A DNA stretch of 49,711 nt from a virus. Where the stretch lies: the IMG/VR virus record IMGVR_UViG_3300025383_000035, positions 1 to 49,711 of that record. The stretch is one strand, 5' to 3'. The notes under the pieces are model-generated. The model saw only the letters and a list, made by a program, of their open reading frames with translations. It was not told where the DNA came from and searched no databases. Shown here piece after piece: positions 35,102 to 42,355 of the stretch. A program made the translations under genes and the position numbers. The first letter of the stretch is position 1. Each line of letters begins with the position of its first letter.

Positions 35102-35600
35102 CTGATTTAACTCTTACTGTTGGGTTAATCGGATAACGTTGATTGCCGTTTACTAACAAGTCTGCCATTTTTTCATAGCACATTTTGGCAAACATTTCAC
35201 AGCCAACTCCGGGTACAATGCGTAGATCGCAAAGTGATCCTCTTTGGTACGGCTCAAAATTGTCTCTATTAACTTGCATTTCATTTGGACCTGCTTCAGG
35301 CAAAGTCCAATTAGTATCGATTAAAGCCATCTGTTTGAAAAATTCCAACTGTGGATCGTCTTCGGCAATAACCAAAGTGTGATCAAACATATAGTCTGCC
35401 CAGGCTTTAAATGCTTTGAGACCGCCAAAGTCCATACACCAGTTTTTGTCATCCAGTGTATCACATTCAAAGATTAGTTTGATACCGATTGAGTATCCGT
35501 GAAGTGTTGAACAGTGGCTATGTGTGGCACGCCATTGTCTAAAACAGCATGATAAGCCTCGGTCATTGCCGTATGTTTTTGTTGAGTAAAATTTTGCCAT
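35055..35600 (-). CDS. queD: 6-carboxytetrahydropterin synthase-like protein (QueD/PTPS family)
   Basis: 181 aa from the ATG at 35600, chosen for its AGGAG site; a longer frame to 35627 lacks one. Family features are the zinc-site His27 (RATHSHC), the Cys30 followed by LHG at 33-35, DFGGLKAF, FDHTLVIAEDD with Asp73-His74, and VEVFEHGANSATYE at the C-terminus. In typical QueD the motif is CxxxHGH; here it is CSTLHGY, so the third zinc His is Tyr36. An ~30-residue insert (LPEAGPNEMQVNRDNFEPYQ) is also present. QueD makes the precursor of preQ0, which phages can use for queuosine or 7-deazaguanine DNA modification. The other pathway genes are not in the window. Confidence 0.82.
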   Translation of the reverse strand: MAKFYSTKTYGNDRGLSCCFRQWRATHSHCSTLHGYSIGIKLIFECDTLDDKNWCMDFGGLKAFKAWADYMFDHTLVIAEDDPQLEFFKQMALIDTNWTLPEAGPNEMQVNRDNFEPYQRGSLCDLRIVPGVGCEMFAKMCYEKMADLLVNGNQRYPINPTVRVKSVEVFEHGANSATYEG

Positions 35601-35640
35601 TGTTATGTCTCCTGTTAACAATGACACGCAGAGTATTTTG

Positions 35641-35665
35641 AGTGGGATGAGCGTCTGAGTCCACT
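35641..35665 (-). ncRNA. 5'-leader hairpin of the queD transcript (copy A)
   Basis: AGTGG and CCACT form a stem around a 15-nt loop (plus strand GATGAGCGTCTGAGT). It lies about 7 nt after the predicted transcription start and 40 nt before the queD ATG. It matches a second copy at 36279-36305: 11 loop bases are identical and the stem pairs change in a compensatory way (T-A to C-G). See the finding on twin leader hairpins. Confidence 0.5.
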
Positions 35666-35678
35666 ATTTTAATTATGT

Positions 35679-35707
35679 ATTATACTATATTTAGAATTTA
35701 TTTCCAA
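35679..35707 (-). promoter_or_regulatory. Sigma70-type promoter for queD
   Basis: TTGGAA (35702-35707), 17-nt spacer, TATAAT (35679-35684) on the minus strand. The -35 box lies in the last codons of the GIY-YIG gene. The -10 is perfect and the -35 is a 4/6 match. Confidence 0.6.
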
Positions 35708-36249
35708 CCCCAGTGATAGCCATTTTCACTATTATTGAGTAATTTTCTTAATGTTGATAGATGCATTTTTAATACTTTTCCTGCTTCTTTGACATTAGTA
35801 AATTGTCCATACGGAGTTGTAATCTTCTTTGCTCTTGGATTGTTTCCGCCTGCTTTTTGTTCTTTGTATAACTGGATGGTTTCTTGGCTATGTTTTCTAC
35901 CATAAAAATTGTTTAATTCTTCAGTCTGTCCGTACAGAGGATTTTTCGATCCTATCATACCTTGCCAGCCTTTTGGGTTTCCATCTTTACCGTTTTCATA
36001 TTTTAAATTTGCCCAGTCGGCAGATTCTACTATATTATTTTCTTTGGAAAAATTTAAAGCAAAAATCTCACATTCTTCTATATTAGAAAATTCCCATACT
36101 TGGAGTGTGGCAATATTTTTGCCATATGTTTTTAAATGTCGCTTCCAGTATTTGCCAGAGCCACTATAGATATACGGATCTTTTCTTTCAGTTTTTCCAA
36201 AATATTTTAATCCAGTTATAGTATGTTGTTTTATGTAAAGATAAATCAT
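35698..36249 (-). CDS. GIY-YIG homing endonuclease with NUMOD-type DNA-binding motifs
   Basis: 183 aa. The N-terminal GIY-YIG nuclease domain is present in a variant form (IYLYIKQHTITGLKYFGKT), followed by SGSGKYWKRHLKTYGKN. The middle carries two NUMOD3-like units (GSKNPLYGQTEELNNFYGRK). The C-terminus (YGQFTNVKEAGKVLKMHLST) is a helix-turn-helix of the intron-nuclease type. It is free-standing, not in an intron. Both flanks carry copies of the same promoter and leader hairpin, so it looks inserted beside queD. AGGAG precedes the ATG. It also has a TAAATA box. Confidence 0.88.
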   Translation of the reverse strand: MIYLYIKQHTITGLKYFGKTERKDPYIYSGSGKYWKRHLKTYGKNIATLQVWEFSNIEECEIFALNFSKENNIVESADWANLKYENGKDGNPKGWQGMIGSKNPLYGQTEELNNFYGRKHSQETIQLYKEQKAGGNNPRAKKITTPYGQFTNVKEAGKVLKMHLSTLRKLLNNSENGYHWGWK

Positions 36250-36265
36250 TGTTGCTCCTTACATA

Positions 36266-36271
36266 TATTTA
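36266..36271 (-). promoter_or_regulatory. Late-promoter-like TAAATA box before the homing endonuclease
   Basis: The minus strand reads GCTAAATATATGTAAGG, 17 nt upstream of the ATG at 36249. It lies downstream of the sigma70-type promoter and leader hairpin, so the gene may be read in both early and late phases. Confidence 0.45.
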
Positions 36272-36278
36272 GCACACG

Positions 36279-36305
36279 ATGCGGGATGAGCGTCTAAGGC
36301 CGCAT
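36279..36305 (-). ncRNA. 5'-leader hairpin of the homing-endonuclease transcript (copy B)
   Basis: ATGCGG and CCGCAT form a 6-bp stem around a 15-nt loop (plus strand GATGAGCGTCTAAGG), starting at about the predicted +1. It pairs with copy A at 35641-35665: same loop length, the same first 11 loop bases, and covarying stem. Confidence 0.5.
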
Positions 36306-36311
36306 AATATA

Positions 36312-36339
36312 ATTATACGCTTTTATAGCGTAAGGTCAA
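36312..36339 (-). promoter_or_regulatory. Sigma70-type promoter for the homing endonuclease
   Basis: TTGACC (36334-36339), 16-nt spacer, TATAAT (36312-36317) on the minus strand. The spacer holds the inverted repeat ACGCT/AGCGT (36317-36321 with 36327-36331), which lies just after the stop of the adhesin gene. Confidence 0.7.
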
Positions 36340-36341
36340 GT

Positions 36342-37796
36342 TTATTGATTAGCTATTTGTCCGAATCCCAACCATGTTCCAGGACTACCAGTTGTAACAC
36401 ATACCCAACCTACATAGTTGTGTGCTTGCGGTTTAGTATTCCAGCAGATATCTCCAACTGAATAATTTCCTGAAGTTGGATAGCTGTCTGCATTGGTAAA
36501 TTTTTTATTACCAATACTAACATCACCTGCTACACTAAAACTTAAATTTGGATCTGGATTTTGAATGTTTACACTTAAATTACCAAATACTTTAACTGGT
36601 TTAGATTGTAAACTGATATCACCAATATTAATCTGTTTATTATCCCCGTAGAACAATTCGGCAGAACCAGCATTAACTGTATATTCATTTTGTGTTGTTA
36701 TTGTTGATCCTTGTATACTAATACCTGAAACATTTATATTGGCAGCTGTCAGACTGTTAAAATTGGCTTGTCCGTCAACTGTTAGACTTTGTAAAGTTCC
36801 TAACTGTGTTAGATATGAACTAGTTACACTCGAACCTAGTTGTGTTAGACTAAGAACTGTTTGCCCTTCGATGGAGTAAGTTTTGTCTGCTGCTAAATCT
36901 ATTGTTTCGCTACTAGAAAACTTTGTGGGATTTGGTGTCAGTATAAATTGATGGATAGACGATGAGCTACTCCATAATAAACCTAATCCAAATAATCCTG
37001 TATCTTTAGTAGCAGAAAATTGCAATGGGTGTGTTCTATCAACTCTATTATCAGTTACTACACTGGTTGCTGTAAGAGTTCCATTTATATTCAAATCTCC
37101 GTTGATATCAACTTCACCACTATTTTTAATTAATATACGAGTTTGTTTATCTGTAACAAGAGCTAGATCGTGATTACTATTAGTTCCAAACTCAGCAAGA
37201 TCATAATCTGGACTACCCAACACAATGTTTACATTGTTATCTATAATGTTAATTGCAGCTATAGGCTCATTTGTTCCCAAACCTAAACGATTAAATGTAC
37301 TATTGAAATAGGCAAAATCTCCTATTTCTACATCACCCGATACATTTAATGAAACTAAAGTGCCCACACGGCTTAGACTACTAGTTTTAATAGATGGTCC
37401 CAGTGTTCCTGCACTTAACACTGGAACATTGTCAATATTATATTTTGCACCCGCTTTAAGGTCAAAATCCGCACTCGACCAAATACGTCCGCCTGTTCGA
37501 TAGATTAATTGATTTTGAACTGTATCACAAGTCCAGCTGAGGCCTTTACCATTTATATCGCTTTCAGCACTTCCGACCCATTGGCCTGAATCGGATGAAT
37601 TACTATTTTGTCTAATTAAATTTGCAACATTAATTGTATCAACTGTCAGGGTACCTCTAACTGTTAGGTCGTTATTGGATAAAATATCTCCCATAACACT
37701 GATATTACCGTTATGAGTTACTTCGCCGTGTGTCGTAGTCAGGGTCAGGTCGCTGATAGCAACAGTTGTGTCTTGGATATCAAATAGTTTTGCCAT
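36342..37796 (-). CDS. Tail-fibre/adhesin protein, 484 aa
   Basis: Beta-rich repeats of the fibre type are present (GNISVMGDILSNNDLTVRGT; GDLNINGTLTATSVVTDNRV; LGTLQSLTVDGQANFNSLTA). The C-terminal ~55 residues (GDICWNTKPQAHNYVGWVCV, then GSPGTWLGFGQIANQ) are a compact tip found at the ends of phage receptor-binding proteins. There is no S74 domain. It stands alone under a TAAATA box 22 nt upstream, away from the main fibre block. Which structure it belongs to (side fibre or whisker) cannot be told from the sequence. Confidence 0.85.
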   Translation of the reverse strand: MAKLFDIQDTTVAISDLTLTTTHGEVTHNGNISVMGDILSNNDLTVRGTLTVDTINVANLIRQNSNSSDSGQWVGSAESDINGKGLSWTCDTVQNQLIYRTGGRIWSSADFDLKAGAKYNIDNVPVLSAGTLGPSIKTSSLSRVGTLVSLNVSGDVEIGDFAYFNSTFNRLGLGTNEPIAAINIIDNNVNIVLGSPDYDLAEFGTNSNHDLALVTDKQTRILIKNSGEVDINGDLNINGTLTATSVVTDNRVDRTHPLQFSATKDTGLFGLGLLWSSSSSIHQFILTPNPTKFSSSETIDLAADKTYSIEGQTVLSLTQLGSSVTSSYLTQLGTLQSLTVDGQANFNSLTAANINVSGISIQGSTITTQNEYTVNAGSAELFYGDNKQINIGDISLQSKPVKVFGNLSVNIQNPDPNLSFSVAGDVSIGNKKFTNADSYPTSGNYSVGDICWNTKPQAHNYVGWVCVTTGSPGTWLGFGQIANQ

Positions 37797-37800
37797 GGAA

Positions 37801-37823
37801 AATACTCTCTTATAGAGTATTTA
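37801..37823 (-). promoter_or_regulatory. Late-promoter-like TAAATA box with adjoining inverted repeat
   Basis: The minus strand reads GATAAATACTCTATAAGAGA; the TAAATA box is 37818-37823. An 8-bp perfect inverted repeat, AATACTCT/AGAGTATT (37801-37808 with 37814-37821), overlaps the box and runs almost to the ATG at 37796. It could be an operator or an initially transcribed hairpin. Confidence 0.5.
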
Positions 37824-37841
37824 TCCATGTTTTGATAACTA

Positions 37842-39044
37842 TTACTGTACTTTTAGCAGTAGTGTATCTTCGTTGATACGTCCGTTCATCTTAGTGTCTG
37901 TAGCGTTGATGTCGTCTAAAAACTTACGCAAGGCAACTTTACCTGCTGTTTTAAACTCTTTGAGTTTTTCTTCGGGTTTACGGACAGTCTTTTGTATACT
38001 CTTGAACTCATCAAAGCCTGTGATAGTAGTACCCTTGACTCCCAAGTCTGAAAACTCAGATGCAACATAGCGACCTAGTTTACGTGTTTTGATATTAAAC
38101 ACCCACAGTTCTTTTGCACCCAAAATATCTGCAGGGTTAATACTAACTAGCTTCAACGGCTCGTTAGTTTTCAAGTACTTCATCTTGCCTACTACTTTTT
38201 CAGCAGGTACAGTCTTCTTAGCACGTGGCGCACGATTAACTTTAGCTTCTTGTGCCAGCATCTCGCAAGCAGTTTTAATTTCAGTTAAGAAGGCAATAAA
38301 GTTTTTGATTTGCTTTTTACTACGATGGCTGTAACCTTCTTTCAATTGTTCGTCGGCATTACCGCTAGCAAGCTCTTCTAGTTCAGCTAAATCACGAGCA
38401 TAAAACTCTTTGATGATGCGAGCATGAGCAGCCTTAGCTTGTTGGCTTTTCAACAAGTTAAGTACCTTAAATGCTTTTGGATCAAAGTTTTCCGGGTCAG
38501 TTTGAAATGACTCATACGCCTTTTCAATTTCCTCAGTCATCCCCAATGCTACTTCACGGAGACGTTCCTGGATACTCGGTGTGTAAACATCTTTCTTTGC
38601 GGCTTCTTTTTCTGCAGCCGCAACGTCCGGATCAACGTCATCTTTGCCGTCAGCAAGAACTTTTACAATCTCAGCACGGAGCCAAGCGGCAGTATCGCGT
38701 CCTTGGTTAAAATCGGCACGTTGAGTTTGCATACCCCGATTCAAACAAGCCGCGACCGCACCCATTGTGCCATTGATGCGGCTATCTTTAACTTTTTTGA
38801 ACGCTTGAATATCTGCTTTAGCGCATCCAACAGTTTCCATCCATTTAACTACAACAGGTTTGTAAGTTTTAATATCGGATTCTAAACGATACCAATCCAT
38901 CGCTTTCTTAAAAAAGCGATGAAAGGTATCAGCATCCCATGACTCACAACCTTCCCAAACTGGGCTAGTATCTCGAACAGCACGAGTACGATGTGCAATA
39001 ACTTGCTTTTTGGTTACACGGGTTTTAGTTGCTACTTTAGCCAA
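37842..39044 (-). CDS. Unknown phage protein, 400 aa
   Basis: Soluble, charged and mainly helical: basic N-terminus (MAKVATKTRVTKKQVIAHRT), long Lys/Glu/Ala helices (VAAAEKEAAKKDVYTPSIQE), then a C-terminal beta-rich part (LWVFNIKTRKLGRYVASEF; KGTTITGFDEFKSIQKTVRK). No motif was recognised. Under the perfect-consensus promoter at 39077-39105, so it is likely strongly expressed early. Basic ends and length would suit a nucleic-acid-binding or structural accessory role, but no function is claimed. Confidence 0.85.
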   Translation of the reverse strand: MAKVATKTRVTKKQVIAHRTRAVRDTSPVWEGCESWDADTFHRFFKKAMDWYRLESDIKTYKPVVVKWMETVGCAKADIQAFKKVKDSRINGTMGAVAACLNRGMQTQRADFNQGRDTAAWLRAEIVKVLADGKDDVDPDVAAAEKEAAKKDVYTPSIQERLREVALGMTEEIEKAYESFQTDPENFDPKAFKVLNLLKSQQAKAAHARIIKEFYARDLAELEELASGNADEQLKEGYSHRSKKQIKNFIAFLTEIKTACEMLAQEAKVNRAPRAKKTVPAEKVVGKMKYLKTNEPLKLVSINPADILGAKELWVFNIKTRKLGRYVASEFSDLGVKGTTITGFDEFKSIQKTVRKPEEKLKEFKTAGKVALRKFLDDINATDTKMNGRINEDTLLLKVQ

Positions 39045-39076
39045 TTTAATACTCCTGTTAGTTAAACAATACTTAT

Positions 39077-39105
39077 ATTATAGCGCCAAAATGGCGCTTT
39101 GTCAA
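39077..39105 (-). promoter_or_regulatory. Perfect-consensus sigma70 promoter with a palindromic spacer
   Basis: TTGACA (39100-39105), 17 nt, TATAAT (39077-39082) on the minus strand. The spacer is almost entirely an inverted repeat, AGCGCCA-TTT-TGGCGCT (39082-39098). AGGAG and the ATG of the 400-aa gene follow. Confidence 0.9.
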
Positions 39106-39107
39106 CC

Positions 39108-39938
39108 TCAGGTCCAAAGAGAATGTCTGATACGGATTAATCTGATCATCATAGCTTCATCTTCGTCTTCATAAGCCTTTTCGATCTTTTGAAGTAGCTT
39201 GTGAGCCTTGTCGCTAGCCTTTTTGAGTACAGGATCTTTTTCGGCACTAAAACTTAAACGGCCGCCATTTGCAATACGGCTTGCTTCGCAGGCGGCGGTC
39301 CAGCCACTTGCTTCATAAGGGTCTGGGCGATTGCGATATGTCTGAGTCCACCAAGTGTAAAGTTCAATAATTTCTTTTGCGGACTTGGCTTGATAAGTTG
39401 GCTCTGCCTTGTGCTTTTTACCTTCTTCCAAAAAATCTTCGTTAGTAAGAGTGCTAGCCCAATTTAGATAAGCAAGACCTGCTTCTGGGCAACGCCAAGT
39501 ACGCCAGCGTAACCATCCACTACGATACCAAGGAACATTGTACTTTACTCGTTCCTCTTCGTTCCACATACAATAATGCCACGCTTGTTCTATTTCAACG
39601 AAATCCACAAGCTCTTTAAAAAGACAAGGGAGAAACCGATTACCAACGTCACTCCAACTGCCAGGGCGGATATCACGAGGGTCGGCAGTAAGAGCGTGAC
39701 TCTTACTAACCCAACGATTGTTGATGTAATATCTGATGTCATTTAATTTATCTCCAGGATAACAAATAAAATTTTGAACGGCGTCTAATGCTTCTTCGGC
39801 TAGCCAGTAACGAAAGTTATGTTTCATTTGGGCAGTGGTACGCCACTCATCCCATTCTTCGCTTGTTGCCGCACTCAACTTGTTAGTGCCGCGAACCCAG
39901 TCAGCAAACTTTGAACATGACCAATAATTGCTTCTCAT
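39108..39938 (-). CDS. Unknown Trp-rich phage protein, 276 aa
   Basis: Unusually rich in Trp (about 20), with NFRYWLAEEALDAVQNFICY, YRSGWLRWRTWRCPEAGLAY and IIELYTWWTQTYRNRPDPYE. The C-terminal part is a charged helix (KLLQKIEKAYEDEDEAMMIR). No TM segment or signal. No family was identified. It overlaps the small membrane-protein gene upstream by 4 nt (ATGA) and is in the ligase operon, so early or middle expression is likely. Confidence 0.85.
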   Translation of the reverse strand: MRSNYWSCSKFADWVRGTNKLSAATSEEWDEWRTTAQMKHNFRYWLAEEALDAVQNFICYPGDKLNDIRYYINNRWVSKSHALTADPRDIRPGSWSDVGNRFLPCLFKELVDFVEIEQAWHYCMWNEEERVKYNVPWYRSGWLRWRTWRCPEAGLAYLNWASTLTNEDFLEEGKKHKAEPTYQAKSAKEIIELYTWWTQTYRNRPDPYEASGWTAACEASRIANGGRLSFSAEKDPVLKKASDKAHKLLQKIEKAYEDEDEAMMIRLIRIRHSLWT

Positions 39939-40201
39939 ATTATTTCCTTGTGTAATGATGTCTGTTCTTTGGTATCATCTTCTGAACATCTAACAGGTTT
40001 ACCATTATCGTCTAAAAATGTAGTACCCCATGTTTTTCCATTGTGTTCAAATTCCGCATATACCTGTCCATAAGCACAAAACCTATGAGCACGTATATCG
40101 TCATTGAATGAGTCTTGCATTGGCCACACAACCACAACTACCAGTATGGCCGCCAAGAACCAAAATATTTTTCTAAACTTTTCCCAGTTAAATTTTCTCA
40201 C
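39935..40201 (-). CDS. Small single-TM protein, 88 aa
   Basis: One N-terminal TM helix (about residues 12-28, IFWFLAAILVVVVVWPM) follows a basic start (MRKFNWEKFRK). A ~55-residue soluble domain with two Cys follows (HRFCAYGQVYAEFEHNGKTW; GKPVRCSEDD). The positive-inside rule puts the C-terminal domain in the periplasm, where the Cys pair could form a disulfide (inference). It overlaps the ligase gene by 14 nt and the next gene by 4 nt. Confidence 0.75.
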   Translation of the reverse strand: MRKFNWEKFRKIFWFLAAILVVVVVWPMQDSFNDDIRAHRFCAYGQVYAEFEHNGKTWGTTFLDDNGKPVRCSEDDTKEQTSLHKEII

Positions 40202-41507
40202 CTGTTGTAAATCCTCTAAATGATTTGAAACGTGGAAAACGCAAACTATATGTTCCGTCTTGATTTTGTGTTACAGCATCGGCACGAACTTCCACAACTT
40301 GGCCATCAACACGGCATGACCAAAACTCGTCACGCTGTTGGTCAGTAAAGCCACTACCAACATTAACACGAATAGCCTTGCCATCATCTACACCTTCGCA
40401 TACCAACGCACCCATCTTGCCTACGTTCTTACCTGTGCCTTCTTCTGTAGTAACTACTGTAAGGCTAACTTCGATAAATGGCTTCAACTTTAACCAAGCC
40501 ACACTACGTTTACATTCGTATGGAGCATCGATGTCTTTGATCATAATACCTTCGTAACCACCAGCAATGGCTTGTGCGTTGATTTCTTTGAAACGCTTTT
40601 GGCCTTCTTCGGTATCCAAATCAACCAACTCGTTTTCTAAAGCTGTCACATTAGGCAATAGGTCTTTATTTGTTGCTACCCAAAACTTAACCATCTCACT
40701 ACGAGTTTCTTGGTCTTTGTTGTAAATACCTTTTTCAAAGTCTTCCAAAGGTAACACATCAAACAAGTGTAGTACAGCATCACCTGCTTTGACATTGTCC
40801 TTGCGGTGTACTTGTTTCATTAAGTCTTGGAAACTGGAGCTCATAATCTCACCGTCTAGCACTACATCCATGCTCTTGCTAGAACCTTTCTGTTTGATTA
40901 CGTTACTAATCTGTTCTGCTATGTGAGGGAAGTTAGCAAGTTCCTTACCGTTACGACTAAACATATCGACGCGGCCATCTGCACGAACAATAGTGATAAC
41001 ACGAACCCCATCAAGTTTAACCTCAATAAGTTTTTTGCCCGAGACTTTATTTTCATGATTAGCACTATCGTGGGCAAGCTGGCAACCAAACACAGGAATA
41101 CTGTAATCAGCATATTTTTTCTCCACTACTTTATTAATAGTCTTTTCGCTTACACCACATCGTAAGTCTTTAATTAAAATTCTACGATACCAGCCATTCC
41201 ACTCTGCCTTAGTGGCACTTTTCATCATCGCCTGAATCATATCACGTGCTGTATTACCGGTGACATTGCGAGTGACAAAGCCAGTAAGAGCGAGAGTAAA
41301 ACTATCCCAAGGTAGGCCAGGGCCGTCTTCATCATTCTTCTCCGGTATTTGTTTGAGTCCAAAAGTTATCATTGGATCAAGAGCAAGGCGACACCCTTCA
41401 AAGAATTCATCACACCCTTCTTGGGCAATAGCTTCGATTATAGCTTCTTTGTTCAAACGGCTTGGATGACTTTCCAAACTCCAAATGTGACTGGCACAAA
41501 CGCTCAT
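40188..41507 (-). CDS. ATP-dependent DNA ligase (T4 gp30-like)
   Basis: 439 aa. Nucleotidyltransferase motif I is VKLDGVR with the likely adenylated Lys164. Motif III is VLDGEIM, motif IV EGIMIKD and motif V AWLKLKP. An N-terminal helical domain (1-155) and a C-terminal OB-fold (about 360-439, GKMGALVCEGVDDGKAIRVN) flank it. It seals nicks during replication and repair. It begins 7 nt after a GGAG site, downstream of a perfect-consensus promoter at 41540-41568. Confidence 0.93.
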   Translation of the reverse strand: MSVCASHIWSLESHPSRLNKEAIIEAIAQEGCDEFFEGCRLALDPMITFGLKQIPEKNDEDGPGLPWDSFTLALTGFVTRNVTGNTARDMIQAMMKSATKAEWNGWYRRILIKDLRCGVSEKTINKVVEKKYADYSIPVFGCQLAHDSANHENKVSGKKLIEVKLDGVRVITIVRADGRVDMFSRNGKELANFPHIAEQISNVIKQKGSSKSMDVVLDGEIMSSSFQDLMKQVHRKDNVKAGDAVLHLFDVLPLEDFEKGIYNKDQETRSEMVKFWVATNKDLLPNVTALENELVDLDTEEGQKRFKEINAQAIAGGYEGIMIKDIDAPYECKRSVAWLKLKPFIEVSLTVVTTEEGTGKNVGKMGALVCEGVDDGKAIRVNVGSGFTDQQRDEFWSCRVDGQVVEVRADAVTQNQDGTYSLRFPRFKSFRGFTTGEKI

Positions 41508-41524
41508 GTAGACTCCGATAAGTT

Positions 41525-41568
41525 ACTGTATAAGTGTTTATTATACAGTGTAATTATCAGTATGTCAA
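41525..41568 (-). promoter_or_regulatory. Perfect-consensus sigma70 promoter for the ligase operon, with inverted repeat
   Basis: TTGACA (41563-41568), 17 nt, TATAAT (41540-41545) on the minus strand. The -35 box is inside the last codons of the metallopeptidase gene. A 9-bp perfect inverted repeat, ACTGTATAA/TTATACAGT (41525-41533 with 41541-41549), covers the -10 box and the expected start site: a good operator candidate. Confidence 0.9.
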
Positions 41569-42282
41569 GTGGTTTGTGGTCTTAAATGGCTTGCCGTAGT
41601 AGGCATTTTCCAAATTACGCATAATCAAATTTCTCATTCTGCGTATAATTGGATGGTTGTGATTCCAATCAAAAACTTTTAAGTAATCGCACCAAGTGGA
41701 ATTTTTATGTCTACGACATTCGTTTGAATCTAGATAATGTCCAATCGCTGTTGGGTCGTAGCCAAAACGATCGAGTAATTCGCAAGCCGTATTAAAAGCA
41801 TGGGCACCCATTTCATCCCTGTCGCCATAGTACTCTTGCTTTTTACGATCTTTGGCGTATTCTGCCGTGCTTTGGTAACCTGGAATATTTTTGAAATTTC
41901 TAGCACGGAATTGTCTCATGTGTACTATTTCGTGTAGTACAACATCGGCAAATCTAATGGCCATACGTTTGAAACGATGCTGTGTTAGTTTTAACTTTTT
42001 ATCGTTGGGATTGTAGTTAAAATTAACTTCTATGGCTGGCTTGCCTTTGTGATCCAAATTACTATAGTATACACCGCCCATAAACACAAATCCTGAAGTG
42101 GTAGGTGCGTACAGGCATTTTTTAATTTTTAAGGGTAAATGGGATTTGATATGCTTTATAATGCGCTTTTGTATTTGGCTAGGAGACAGCTCTTTGCCCA
42201 CTATTTCGCTATTAAGCGAATAGAACATAGAGTACAGATTACTGCGGGTTAATTCTGACCAATTGAATGGTAGTTGGGCCAT
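41557..42282 (-). CDS. Zincin-type metallopeptidase, 241 aa
   Basis: The zinc motif HEIVH (in FADVVLHEIVHMRQFRARNF) gives two His ligands and the catalytic Glu. A downstream Glu/His third ligand is probable in DRDEMGAHAFNTACELLDRF. The rest is basic and mixed (KHIKSHLPLKIKKCLYAPTT). It resembles SprT/WLM-like proteases in layout, but no exact family was identified. Possible roles are cleavage of host or DNA-bound proteins, or late proteolysis. It has its own TATAAATA box, so it is probably expressed late, unlike its neighbours ligase and ClpP. Confidence 0.75.
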   Translation of the reverse strand: MAQLPFNWSELTRSNLYSMFYSLNSEIVGKELSPSQIQKRIIKHIKSHLPLKIKKCLYAPTTSGFVFMGGVYYSNLDHKGKPAIEVNFNYNPNDKKLKLTQHRFKRMAIRFADVVLHEIVHMRQFRARNFKNIPGYQSTAEYAKDRKKQEYYGDRDEMGAHAFNTACELLDRFGYDPTAIGHYLDSNECRRHKNSTWCDYLKVFDWNHNHPIIRRMRNLIMRNLENAYYGKPFKTTNHLTY

Positions 42283-42302
42283 AGTACACTCCTAGCTAAT
42301 AC

Positions 42303-42310
42303 TATTTATA
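42303..42310 (-). promoter_or_regulatory. Exact T4-type late box TATAAATA
   Basis: The minus strand reads ATACTATAAATAGTAT, a full match to the T4 late consensus, 21 nt upstream of the ATG at 42282. The box is the centre of a 16-bp palindrome (7-bp arms ATACTAT/ATAGTAT). Confidence 0.65.
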
Positions 42311-42355
42311 GTATACTAGGTCCAACCATTATATACGCACTTTATGGGCGTTTTG

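Noticed and set aside
35601-35697. A preQ1 riboswitch in the queD leader
   Set aside because: No preQ1-I pseudoknot pattern or preQ1-II/III elements were visible; the only structure is the twin hairpin, which also precedes an unrelated gene.
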